Below, one piece after another: positions 7,445 through 14,327 of a DNA stretch of 14,327 nucleotides (positions are counted from its first letter, which is position 1; every line of letters begins with the position of its first letter). The notes below the pieces were generated by a model. It saw nothing but the letters and a program-made list of their open reading frames with translations, was not told where the DNA came from and did no database searches. The translations under genes were made by a program, and so were the position numbers. The DNA is from an uncultured Desulfobacterales bacterium (GTDB taxonomy: Bacteria; Desulfobacterota; Desulfobacteria; Desulfobacterales; JAFDCJ01), in NCBI GenBank assembly GCA_945787595.1, contig CALZJV010000326.1, positions 1-14,327 on the forward strand, read 5' to 3'.

Positions 7445-7575
7445 AAATGAGCTAAAATTTAAAATGAACTAAAATGAGCTAAAATTATGGTATTCTGTCA
7501 ATTTTTAAAACAGATAGAGCGTAGCGATTCCTTAATTTTAGTCATTTTAGGCAATTTAGTTCACTTTTGGCATTT
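7445..7575. repeat. AT-rich imperfect inverted repeat (MITE-like element)
   Basis: The gap between the ATPase and permease genes holds a structured element. The left arm contains TGAGCTAAAAT, TGAACTAAAA and TGAGCTAAAAT (7448, 7465, 7475), with a perfect 15-base direct repeat at 7445-7459 and 7472-7486. The right arm carries the complement of related words: AATTTTAG, TCATTTTAGGC and TTTAGTTCA (7534-7563). The centre (7490-7530) reads GGTATTCTGTC, then AAAACAG, then GCGTAGCGATTCC. No coding capacity is seen. It resembles non-autonomous repeats dispersed in Desulfobacterota genomes, from memory. It separates genes that are normally adjacent. Confidence 0.6.
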
Positions 7576-7628
7576 GTTTATTCCGCTATATCAGTCTGTT
7601 ATAACAGGAGGCCGGAGAAAAGATAAAT

Positions 7629-8769
7629 ATGCACACTTTTCAAACGATTTTTCGTCTGGCGTTGAGAGACTACTTCTATGAGCGATTGCTTTCCGCATGT
7701 GCAATAATGGGGTTGGCAGCCGTTCTGGCACCATTGCTGGTGCTTTTCGGAGTTAAGAGCGGTATTATCAACACCATGTCGGATCGCCTGCTGCAAGATC
7801 CCCGGAACAGAGAGATTTCTCCGGTTGGCAGTGGCCGCTACGGGGCGGACTGGTTTTCGACTCTGGGCAAACGCAGCGATGTTGATTTTGTGGTTCCACA
7901 GACCCGCTCCATTGCGGCCAGCATGATCCTTTATAAGAAAGATGCCGCGAAACCGCGTACACTGGTGGTGTCTCTCATTCCCACCGATGATGGTGATCCG
8001 CTGTTGCTGCAATACGGCCGTATCCCGACCGAAATCAGGCAGGTGGTGTTGTCTGAGACAGCCGCGCGCAAACTCAATGTAAAAGTAGGTCAGGATATCA
8101 TCGGAAAGGTAGGCCGGTCGGTGGCCGGGGCAAAGGAGCAGGTCATGGTGAATCTGCAAATTGCAGACGTGTTGCCCCATGAAGCCTTCGTTCGAGAGGC
8201 AGCTTTTAGTGAGACCCTCCGGATCAAGGGTTTATCCCAGTTTCAGGCTTTATGCCCGCTCAATTTATGATGTGTCCCTACTGCGCAACATGTTGATAGA
8301 TCAGGGTCTGGAAGTATATACCAAGGCCGAGGAGATCGAAACGGTCAAAAGCCTCGATCGGTCGTTTAATCTTATTTTTGGTCTTATCGCTGTTGTTGCC
8401 GTACTGGGTTACTTTGCTTCAATGGTAAGCAGTGTTCTTGCCAATGTAAACCGAAAAAGCCGCTATCTCGGTATTTCCAGCCTGATTGGCTTTTCAACCG
8501 GCAACATCGTCTGGTATCCTATCTTGCAGTCCATCGCGACGGTTGTATTTGGTTTTACGACAGCCGTCATCCTATACAAGACAGCTGAGGTTATGATTAA
8601 CAGGCTGTTTAACGAATATCTGGCAAGCGGTGAATATGTATGCCGATTATCCTTCGTACACATGCTGCTGGTCCTGGTATTGATGCTGGTACTTTCCATC
8701 ATGGCCTCGGCTTATGGTGCTTTCAAGGTCTCAAGGATTGAGCCATCAGAGGTCATCCGTGAAGTATAG
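7629..8769 (+). pseudogene. FtsX/LolE-fold ABC permease, TagS-like, frameshifted
   Basis: Two overlapping frames encode the halves of one permease. The first (7629-8270) has a membrane helix at about residues 22-45 (SACAIMGLAAVLAPLLVLFG) and a periplasmic domain (SPVGSGRYGADWFSTLG, later VVLSETAARKLNVKVGQDI). The second, read one base further on and ending at 8769, continues with FRLYARSIYDVSLLRNML and the FtsX-type membrane region: FNLIFGLIAVVAVLGYFASM, a span near TVVFGFTTAVILY, and a last span before AYGAFKVSRIEPSEVIREV. This matches the TagS layout. The frames must join between about 8199 and 8229. Joined, they give about 379 residues. The first frame ends at TGA 8268. ATG 7629 has AGGAGG (7606-7611) or GGAG (7614-7617) upstream. 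A sequencing or assembly error cannot be excluded. Confidence 0.75.
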
Positions 8770-8820
8770 GCCGCTTTAAATTATTGAATATTTTCGATTG
8801 AATTCGACCTTGGAGTATTT

Positions 8821-10668
8821 TTGATAAGATACAAGAGAAATAATTTTCCATTTTCTAAACCTCTGCAAGTTCTGCGTTTTTCCGAACAACTACGTTTTCT
8901 GTTATTCCCTGCCCTGCAGGTGACCGTGATTTTGGGTCTGTTGGCGGTTAGTCAGCTCCTTTACGCCTGGGATTGCGTATCCGGACAGAAATCGATTACG
9001 CCACGGATGCCCAGCCTGGCGGCAGCGGTCAATCCAAACCCCTCAGAGGCGGACATTGAACTGCCGATGCCCTGCGGCGGCAAACTGATTTTGCATCATG
9101 TTTGTGCCCCTGCCCAGGGCTATTTCGGGGATCTGCGACTTGATCTCGGCTGTAAAGACTGCGGTCGACGAAATCAAAGTTTCATGGAGAGCAAACATGG
9201 GGGAGGGATCTCCGGACCCTTCACCCTTGGCGATATGCCGGATGGCTGGCGTTTGAAACTCACTCAACTGGCTGACAGCGGTGACGGCCGATGCCCACCG
9301 GCCGATGATGCGGCCAATACCGGTTTTTATTATTTCATCAGCAAATATGAAATTACCAATTTTCAATGGAAGTCCATAATGGAAGAGGGATGTCCGGGGG
9401 ACGACGGTCAATTCAGCAATGATGATCCGCGGCCGAAGATCGGTATATCCTGGTTTGATGCGGTCGAATTTACTCGAAAATACACCGAATGGCTTATAAA
9501 AAATGCACCCGAAGCGCTGCCTGGATTTGCCCTGAATCGTTTCGGTTTTATCCGGCTGCCTACCGAGGCAGAATGGGAGTATGCGGCCCGGGGAGGTCAC
9601 CGGGTCACTGAATATCAGATGAACGAAGATGAATTTTTTCCATTAAATGGTAGACCGCTGGCGGACTTTGCTGTGTTTACCGACGGGGAGGCCGCTAAGC
9701 CCCAGGAAAGGCTGGCCTGGATCGGTACGAAATGTCCCAATCCTTTAGGGCTTTTCGATACAGCCGGCAATGCTGCTGAAATGGTGTTGGAGCCATTCCA
9801 CTTTTCCCTGGGCTATCGACTTCATGGCGCCGCCGGTGGCTTTATCATCAAAGGCGGCAGCTTTCGCAAAAGCCTGGCTGAAATCATGCCTGGAAGACGG
9901 GAAGAACAGCCTTTTTTTCTGGCCGATGGTGCCTTTCGCAGCGCTGATATTGGCTTCCGTGTCGTTCTGTCCGGGATTTTGACATCCCAGGATCGCTGGG
10001 AGAGCTTTGATCAGCAGTGGGCGGTCCTGGGATTGCCGCAGCTATCGCCCCGGGCAATGGGTGTATCTTCGGGTTCCAGCACCGGCATGGACCGCAACAA
10101 TGACCCGATCACCGAGATTGACCGCCTGATGAGCGCAGCCGGCGATGAGGCTGAAAAAAAGAAACTTCTTCTATTACGGAAAGTATTCAAACAGAGCAAA
10201 GTATTGCTAAAAGAGCAGAAAACAGAAGCCATAAAGGGTATCATCAGAAGTGCGGTTCTCACAGCAGAATCCCTGCAGGATTATGCCACCCGGCGAAAAG
10301 TTGTTATCAATGGAAATATAAGCCTGGAAAAGATGAAAGCGGAGACAGTGTCTACATCAGTCAACGAGGCATTGGAGCGTGGTATCGCCAGGTCAAAGGA
10401 ATCGCTTCGTATGCTCGATGCAGCCATGGATCATTTCACAAAATTCTACCTTGACAGGGTCAGAGAAAGTCAAAGTTATACCGAAGAACTTTTTGATCGC
10501 CAGCTCGATCGAGTTTCACAAGAATTGAGTCTCGATGAAGATTTCGTCCGGAGTTTGAAAAACAGACTGGCTACATTCAAGAGACATGTGTCGCTCTATA
10601 GACGCCAGTCCGGAGACATTAGCCCGGAATTCATTCAAAATGATATCCTTTCCAACAACCCCCTTTAA
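8821..10668 (+). CDS. TagR-like protein: exported FGE-sulfatase (SUMF1) fold with helical C-terminal extension
   Basis: This 615-residue protein has a signal peptide or anchor at about 25-49 (FLLFPALQVTVILGLLAVSQ). A cysteine-containing N-terminal segment follows (DIELPMPCGGKLILHHVC, then YFGDLRLDLGCKDC). The formylglycine-generating-enzyme fold (about 165-385) is marked by YYFISKYEITNFQW, IRLPTEAEWEYAARGG (244-259), PLGLFDTAGNAAEMV and the closing GGSF with GFRVV. The catalytic cysteines of true FGEs are absent between GGSF and GFR, so it is probably a binding protein. Residues 430-600 are predicted helical or coiled-coil. TTG 8821 is the start: TGGAG lies five bases upstream and no ATG precedes residue 63. 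In P. aeruginosa, TagR acts in the periplasm to promote PpkA activation. Here the neighbours are the matching ATPase and permease. It ends 20 bases before a terminator. Confidence 0.8.
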   Translation: MIRYKRNNFPFSKPLQVLRFSEQLRFLLFPALQVTVILGLLAVSQLLYAWDCVSGQKSITPRMPSLAAAVNPNPSEADIELPMPCGGKLILHHVCAPAQGYFGDLRLDLGCKDCGRRNQSFMESKHGGGISGPFTLGDMPDGWRLKLTQLADSGDGRCPPADDAANTGFYYFISKYEITNFQWKSIMEEGCPGDDGQFSNDDPRPKIGISWFDAVEFTRKYTEWLIKNAPEALPGFALNRFGFIRLPTEAEWEYAARGGHRVTEYQMNEDEFFPLNGRPLADFAVFTDGEAAKPQERLAWIGTKCPNPLGLFDTAGNAAEMVLEPFHFSLGYRLHGAAGGFIIKGGSFRKSLAEIMPGRREEQPFFLADGAFRSADIGFRVVLSGILTSQDRWESFDQQWAVLGLPQLSPRAMGVSSGSSTGMDRNNDPITEIDRLMSAAGDEAEKKKLLLLRKVFKQSKVLLKEQKTEAIKGIIRSAVLTAESLQDYATRRKVVINGNISLEKMKAETVSTSVNEALERGIARSKESLRMLDAAMDHFTKFYLDRVRESQSYTEELFDRQLDRVSQELSLDEDFVRSLKNRLATFKRHVSLYRRQSGDISPEFIQNDILSNNPL

Positions 10669-10688
10669 TGCATTTTTAAATAAAAAAA

Positions 10689-10714
10689 GCATTCCATCAT
10701 GTACGATGGAATGC
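10689..10714. terminator. Bidirectional intrinsic terminator
   Basis: A perfect 10-bp stem, GCATTCCATC (10689-10698) and GATGGAATGC (10705-10714), encloses the loop ATGTAC. A run of A residues precedes it (a T tract for the minus strand) and CTTTATTT follows it. It can end both the TagR-like transcript and the convergent cold-shock gene. Confidence 0.9.
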
Positions 10715-10743
10715 CTTTATTTAAAAATTAAACAGTAAGGGAT

Positions 10744-10944
10744 TTATTGGACTGTGACATTCACTGCCGCGGGACCCTTCTGGCCCTGCTCTATGTCAAA
10801 GGTTACCCGATCGCCCTCATAAAGAGATTTGAAACCACTTGCATTGATCCCTGAGTGATGAACAAATACATCCGGGCCATCTTCCTGCTCAATGAAGCCG
10901 TAGCCCTTGCTGCTGTTGAACCATTTTACAATACCATCAGCCAT
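10744..10944 (-). CDS. Cold-shock domain protein (CspA family)
   Basis: This 66-residue protein is a complete single cold-shock domain. It has [18 protein letters not shown] with RNP1 (KGYGFI), DVFVHHSGI with RNP2 (VFVHH), and the usual ending [11 protein letters not shown]. The fold is a five-stranded beta barrel that binds single-stranded RNA and DNA and acts as an RNA chaperone in the cytoplasm. The length is exactly that expected. The start has a strong AGGAGG a few bases upstream on the minus strand. It ends next to the shared terminator and has an upstream leader of over 100 bases with a hairpin, as is common for csp genes. Whether it is cold-induced cannot be seen, since many family members are constitutive. 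Confidence 0.95.
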   Translation of the reverse strand: MADGIVKWFNSSKGYGFIEQEDGPDVFVHHSGINASGFKSLYEGDRVTFDIEQGQKGPAAVNVTVQ

Positions 10945-11029
10945 AGTGACATCCTCCTTTCAAAAAATTCTCATAGTCCCATACTTCAGGTGCCGATATG
11001 ACAGATGATCTATCCTTTAGAACGAAACC

Positions 11030-11052
11030 GTCCCGCCAATTAAGAACGGGAC
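11030..11052 (-). promoter_or_regulatory. Hairpin near the 5' end of the cold-shock mRNA leader
   Basis: GTCCCG (11030-11035) pairs with CGGGAC (11047-11052) across an 11-base loop. On the minus strand this lies about 10-30 nt into the predicted 5' leader of the cold-shock gene. It could stabilise the message or change with temperature. That role is inference by analogy with csp leaders. Confidence 0.4.
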
Positions 11053-11068
11053 TTTATTGATTACTCTA

Positions 11069-11096
11069 ATAATAACATCATTTAGAGAAAAATCAA
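11069..11096 (-). promoter_or_regulatory. Probable promoter of the cold-shock gene
   Basis: On the minus strand, TTGATT (11091-11096) and TATTAT (11069-11074) are separated by 16 bases. A start near 11062 would give a leader of about 117 nt before the ATG at 10944. The region is AT-rich and also lies upstream of the divergent radical SAM gene. Confidence 0.5.
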
Positions 11097-11287
11097 GGCA
11101 ATTATTTATGCTTTTTATCATAAAATCAACGGTTGTAGACCATTGAACCCTGTGGTATGGAGAATCTGCCTGTGGTTGTCAGAAAAAACGCAGCTATTCG
11201 ACCGTACTAAAGATGTTCAAATTTTACGCTAAGACTTCAATTCGCCGCCGACGGAAGATGGGTCGTTTTCTCAAGTAAGGAAATGCT

Positions 11288-12826
11288 TTGCGAGTGAACA
11301 GAAGGAAAGTTCTGTTAATCCATCCGCCGGTGATCCGGCCCTGTGAGCCGCCGCCGGGTATTGCGAAACTGGCCGGGGCGCTGAAACGGCATGGTGTCGA
11401 ATACAACATCATCGACGCCAATCTTGAAGGGCTCCTGTTTATCTGTCAAAGTCCCCTTGCTGCCCGTGATACCTGGACGCGCAGGGCCGTCAACCGGGTC
11501 GAGCGAAATTTGGAGACTTTGATGCAAGCGGCAGCATATCAAAATCTGGACCGTTACAAACAGGCCGTCTTTGAGCTGAACCGGGTGTTGACGATGCAGG
11601 ACCGCTGCGGGAGCACCGAGGTGAGTCTTGCCAATTATCAGGACCGTAATCTTTCCCCCGTAAAGAGCAACGATCTGATTCGGGCATTTGAGTTTCCAGA
11701 AAAAAATCCGTTTTTCCCGTATTTTGAAAAACGGCTGAGTGCGGTCATGGAAAATGATCGCCCTGGGGTGGTCGGTTTTTCACTGAATTTTCTAAGTCAG
11801 GCCCTGTGCACCTTTGCCATGATTGGGGCTTTGAGGCGGTTTGATCCGACCGTTCGCATTATCTTGGGCGGCGGGCTGATCACCTCCTGGATGAGACGGC
11901 CGGGATGGAGAAATCCCTTTGAAGGAATCATCGACGAGCTGGTGGCCGGAGAAGGGGAGGGGGCTCTTTTATCAATGCTGGGTGTGGACAGCGTTGCCGC
12001 ATCAACCCTCTCCGATTTTGGTAAATTTTTACCACTGCCGTATTTTTCCCCCGGATTTATTTTGCCTTACAGCGCCTCCAGCGGCTGTTATTGGCGTCGC
12101 TGCGCCTTTTGCCCGGAACGGGCGGAGACAAATCCCTACCGGCCAATCACCCCTCCACTTGCCCTTTCACAACTCAAATCCCTGATATATTCTCTGCGGC
12201 CGGTCCTGGTGCATTTCACTGATAACGCCTTGAGTCCGGCATTGCTGAAAGCTCTATGCCGGGAACCCTGCGCTGCCCCATGGTATGGTTTTGTGCGGAT
12301 TACTCAGCAATTGGCGGATCCGGATTTTTGTAAGGCCCTAAAACAGTCCGGTTGTGTAATGCTGCAAATCGGCCTGGAGTCAGGTTCTCAGAAAGTGCTC
12401 GATGGTTTCTGCAAAGGCATCGATTTGAAGATCGCGCAAAAGGTGCTTGAAAACCTGAAACATGCAGGGATCGCCGCTTATGTCTATCTGCTTTTCGGCA
12501 CTCCCTGGGAAACTGAATCGGATGCGGCAAAGACGCTCGATTTTTCGGTTAAGAACAGCGAATCCATCACCTTTTTAAACCTGGCCATTTTTAATCTACC
12601 GGCCTTTGGTCCACAAAAAGATGCGCTGGATACGACGCCCCTGGACACCGGTGATTTGTTCCTTTACCGGCGCTTTGAGCATCCGACGGGGTGGCATCGG
12701 CAGCATATCCGTAAGTTTTTGGACGACAAGTTCAGGCGGCATCCAGCCATTGCCCCGATCATGCGCCACGACCCACCGGTGTTTACCTCCAATCATGCAC
12801 CCTTTTTTAGGCCTTCCCTGCTGTAA
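11288..12826 (+). CDS. Radical SAM protein with N-terminal B12-binding-like region
   Basis: This 512-residue protein begins like B12-binding/radical SAM proteins (KVLLIHPPVIRPCEPPPGIA, then LKRHGVEYNIIDAN). PGVVGFSLNF and VRIILGGGLIT (158-198) are consistent with the Rossmann-like half. The radical SAM core starts with the cluster motif SGCYWRRCAFC (C267, C272, C275), spaced CX4CX2C rather than the usual CX3CX2C. Later core features are LVHFTDNALSPALL, MLQIGLESGSQKVLDGFCKG (a typical GxESG element) and AYVYLLFGTPWET. I see no DxHxxG cobalamin motif, so B12 binding is doubtful. Residues 50-150 are a helical insertion. The start is TTG 11288, with AAGGA six bases before it. A GTG at 11294 is less well spaced. 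The reaction and substrate are unknown. It stands alone, divergent from the cold-shock gene. Confidence 0.85.
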   Translation: MRVNRRKVLLIHPPVIRPCEPPPGIAKLAGALKRHGVEYNIIDANLEGLLFICQSPLAARDTWTRRAVNRVERNLETLMQAAAYQNLDRYKQAVFELNRVLTMQDRCGSTEVSLANYQDRNLSPVKSNDLIRAFEFPEKNPFFPYFEKRLSAVMENDRPGVVGFSLNFLSQALCTFAMIGALRRFDPTVRIILGGGLITSWMRRPGWRNPFEGIIDELVAGEGEGALLSMLGVDSVAASTLSDFGKFLPLPYFSPGFILPYSASSGCYWRRCAFCPERAETNPYRPITPPLALSQLKSLIYSLRPVLVHFTDNALSPALLKALCREPCAAPWYGFVRITQQLADPDFCKALKQSGCVMLQIGLESGSQKVLDGFCKGIDLKIAQKVLENLKHAGIAAYVYLLFGTPWETESDAAKTLDFSVKNSESITFLNLAIFNLPAFGPQKDALDTTPLDTGDLFLYRRFEHPTGWHRQHIRKFLDDKFRRHPAIAPIMRHDPPVFTSNHAPFFRPSLL

Positions 12827-13061
12827 GACCCTCCGCCGATAGACCGCATCTAAGGCATCAGATGACCTCCCGCATCGGTAACGCTAGCGAAAGAACATCT
12901 TCTTTGTATCTGTGGCAACCTTCCAGAGGCGGACAAGTCCTTGACAGTTGCTCAACGATAAATTACTTTTGACACACTATCAGATGAATCATTGGCCGGA
13001 ATATAGGTCATCTGCTCTTAAGAAAAAGACGCTCGGATTTTGAACACTTCATAGCATTTCA

Positions 13062-13898
13062 CTACCGCTGGTAATCCCAGCGTCTGAAATGGTCTTTGCG
13101 CATCTTGTCTTTCTCGGCCGGGCTGGCACCCCAGTTGCCTTTATAGATGGCTCCTTCCCAATCGCCATACAGTGGATTTGGAAACACAATAAACTTCTTG
13201 CCCCACTCATTTTTGATTTTATCCACTTCTGCAGATCGGACGTCAATCGGCTTTTTGCGGAATACACTGAGAAAATCGTTCAGGTTATCTCCCAGCAGAA
13301 GGGCAATCTCATAATCTTTTGCCACCATATCCCGGCGTGGCTGCTTGTCGCTGGTTTTGACACGAAACAACATATGCTTTTTGTCCACATAGGGAAAGCC
13401 CAGCGCCTTTAATTTTTTTTCGGCACCTTCGGCAAAGACCATTTTGGTATTGCTGACATAAAAAGTTTCAACGCCCTTTTCTTGGGCGTAATTAAAAAAT
13501 TCAACCGCGCCCGGAACCGCTTTGGCCTTGGCGGATGCGATCCATGGACCCCAGGTCTTGGAAGAATATCCAAAATCCTGGCCAACTAGCCAAGCCTGAT
13601 AAGCTGAGTTGTCAGTAATCGTTTCATCCATGTCGGTAATAACGGCCACCGGCTTGGATCCCGAATAGGAAGCCAGAAAACTATCGAGATTCATCCGGGC
13701 CAGGTTATAGGACTGATAACATAGGGCACGGTATTCAGCTGACGTCTGGACCCAATTAATAGCCAAAACGGACTGCTCGTTCAGATCCTGCGTGGTATAA
13801 GCAGGTCCCTTGGCCTGGATCTGACCGCCAACGGCGATTAATGCCACTGCCACCAAAACCATCATCGTTAAACTGACTTTTCCTCTGATTTTTTTCAC
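13062..13898 (-). CDS. Exported HAD acid phosphatase, class C / lipoprotein e(P4) family
   Basis: This 278-residue protein carries a Sec signal peptide (about 1-29, ending GGQIQA). Family members remove phosphate from nucleotides and related esters in the periplasm or outer membrane. Motifs: AINWVQTSAEYRALCYQSYN near residue 46, typical of e(P4)-like proteins; HAD motif I DMDET (89-93) with nucleophile D89 and D91; motif II VSN (148-150); a basic stretch KQPRRD (185-190); and motif IV GDNLND (203-208). Members are often lipoproteins, but no lipobox cysteine is seen at the signal end, so a soluble periplasmic form is expected. The start is GTG 13898, with AAGGAGGAG about seven bases upstream. 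It is convergent with the radical SAM gene, and a palindrome sits in its presumed promoter. Confidence 0.9.
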   Translation of the reverse strand: MKKIRGKVSLTMMVLVAVALIAVGGQIQAKGPAYTTQDLNEQSVLAINWVQTSAEYRALCYQSYNLARMNLDSFLASYSGSKPVAVITDMDETITDNSAYQAWLVGQDFGYSSKTWGPWIASAKAKAVPGAVEFFNYAQEKGVETFYVSNTKMVFAEGAEKKLKALGFPYVDKKHMLFRVKTSDKQPRRDMVAKDYEIALLLGDNLNDFLSVFRKKPIDVRSAEVDKIKNEWGKKFIVFPNPLYGDWEGAIYKGNWGASPAEKDKMRKDHFRRWDYQR

Positions 13899-13983
13899 GG
13901 AATCTCCTCCTTACTTTTAAGGGGTGTTTGTGGAAGATAATAATGCGTAAGTTCGCGTGCAATTCGGACGCTAAGTCCTTCGA

Positions 13984-14012
13984 TCCATAAATACGATACT
14001 GTATTTATTCAA
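13984..14012 (-). promoter_or_regulatory. Putative promoter with embedded palindromic operator for the phosphatase gene
   Basis: On the minus strand, TTGAAT (14007-14012) and TATGGA (13984-13989) are 17 bases apart. A perfect inverted repeat, ATAAATAC (13987-13994) and GTATTTAT (14001-14008) with a six-base centre, covers the spacer and touches both boxes, as a repressor site would. The leader would be about 80 bases. The regulator is not identified. Confidence 0.5.
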
Positions 14013-14077
14013 AACCGAAAACCTGGTTCTCTGGGCCTGGATTCTTTAATCATCAAGAGACCGTGCCATTTTGGCGC

Positions 14078-14137
14078 AGTTTCATACAAGGTTTCGGGTG
14101 TCAGTAAAAATCGAATCCTGAATCCTCGTATGAAACT
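14078..14137. repeat. 14-bp inverted repeat, one mismatch
   Basis: AGTTTCATACAAGG (14078-14091) is the reverse complement of CCTCGTATGAAACT (14124-14137) apart from one base. The 32-base interval contains GGGTGTCAG. It is intergenic, upstream of the phosphatase gene, and the role is unknown. It may be part of a dispersed repeat with the element that follows. Confidence 0.55.
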
Positions 14138-14148
14138 TCATTCATTTA

Positions 14149-14221
14149 GACAGGATTTACAGGATTAACAGGATTTTTTTGTTTAGTATGGCTGTATCCT
14201 GTCCATCCTGTTGATCCTGTC
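14149..14221. repeat. ACAGGAT-triplet inverted repeat (REP-like)
   Basis: The left arm (14149-14174) holds three copies of ACAGGAT at a nine-base period. The right arm (14196-14221) holds three copies of ATCCTGT at the same period. The arms match at 22 of 26 positions, with mismatches only in the two-base spacers between copies, and are separated by 21 bases. Similar triplet elements are common intergenic repeats in environmental bacterial genomes, from memory. The remaining sequence to the window end shows no gene. Confidence 0.75.
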
Positions 14222-14327
14222 AAAAATAGAAATTCCAATTGAAAATACGTCACTGTAAATGCGAATCGAAGCACTATGATACCAACCTGTGCGCTGACTA
14301 CGGTCGCAAGATGACTGGTGATGCTGC
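14222..14327. other. Window end without recognisable gene
   Basis: No open frame with a ribosome binding site, RNA gene or further repeat was recognised here. Together with 13899-14221 it forms an intergenic region of over 400 bases containing the operator-like palindrome and two inverted repeats listed separately. Confidence 0.5.

Noticed and set aside
8161..8270. Programmed ribosomal frameshift in the permease gene
   Set aside because: No clear slippery heptamer or downstream structure is seen, and family members have one continuous frame. An indel or sequence error is simpler.
8821..10668. Active formylglycine-generating enzyme
   Set aside because: No cysteine is present between the GGSF and GFR motifs, where the catalytic pair should be, and no sulfatase gene is nearby.
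12606..12842. Open frame overlapping the end of the radical SAM gene
   Set aside because: It lies within the radical SAM gene in another frame, without a ribosome binding site or a recognisable pattern.
12859..13014. 10-bp inverted repeat CAGATGACCT / AGGTCATCTG between the radical SAM and phosphatase genes
   Set aside because: The arms are 136 bases apart with no further pairing or T tract, so neither a terminator nor a mobile element is supported. It may be chance.
1..14327. CRISPR array, tRNA, rRNA or transposase gene
   Set aside because: No regularly spaced repeats with unique spacers, no tRNA cloverleaf pattern, no rRNA sequence and no transposase-like protein were recognised.

Overview
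The window looks like chromosomal DNA from a Gram-negative bacterium, most likely a Desulfobacterota (deltaproteobacterial) lineage. This is an inference from mid-range GC, many exported or envelope proteins, an archaeal/deltaproteobacterial style radical SAM protein, and intergenic repeats (ACAGGAT triplets, TGAGCTAAAAT arrays) of a kind I associate with those genomes. No rRNA, tRNA, CRISPR array or transposase was seen.

Layout. 1-1047: two possible hairpins, a small ABM-fold monooxygenase-like gene, and a convergent gene for an exported DUF4124-ankyrin protein. 1048-1458: no gene seen. 1459-2098: a higBA toxin-antitoxin operon whose near-consensus promoter places the transcription start at the toxin start codon. 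2126-3535: class II fumarase (fumC), only 27 bp behind higA. 3547-10668: the most distinctive region. It holds a membrane-anchored Sel1-like protein, a secreted von Willebrand A (VWA) protein resembling the C-terminal half of the type VI secretion kinase PpkA, an ABC ATPase (TagT-like), a broken permease (TagS-like) and a formylglycine-generating-enzyme-fold protein (TagR-like). 10689-10944: a bidirectional terminator and a convergent cold-shock protein gene. 11288-12826: a radical SAM protein divergent from the cold-shock gene. 13062-13898 (minus): an exported HAD acid phosphatase. 13899-14327: an operator-like palindrome and two inverted repeats.

How the genes may work together. In Pseudomonas aeruginosa H1-T6SS, TagQ, TagR, TagS and TagT act upstream of the membrane kinase PpkA in the threonine phosphorylation pathway. 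Here the T, S and R components sit beside a PpkA-type VWA sensor region, but the VWA protein starts with a signal peptide instead of a kinase domain, and no T6SS structural gene is present in the window. This suggests an envelope-sensing module separated from its kinase. The module also shows signs of decay: the ATPase appears to lack its Q-loop segment, a repeat element lies between the ATPase and permease genes, and the permease gene is frameshifted. Whether it is a working variant or a degenerating remnant cannot be decided from the sequence alone.
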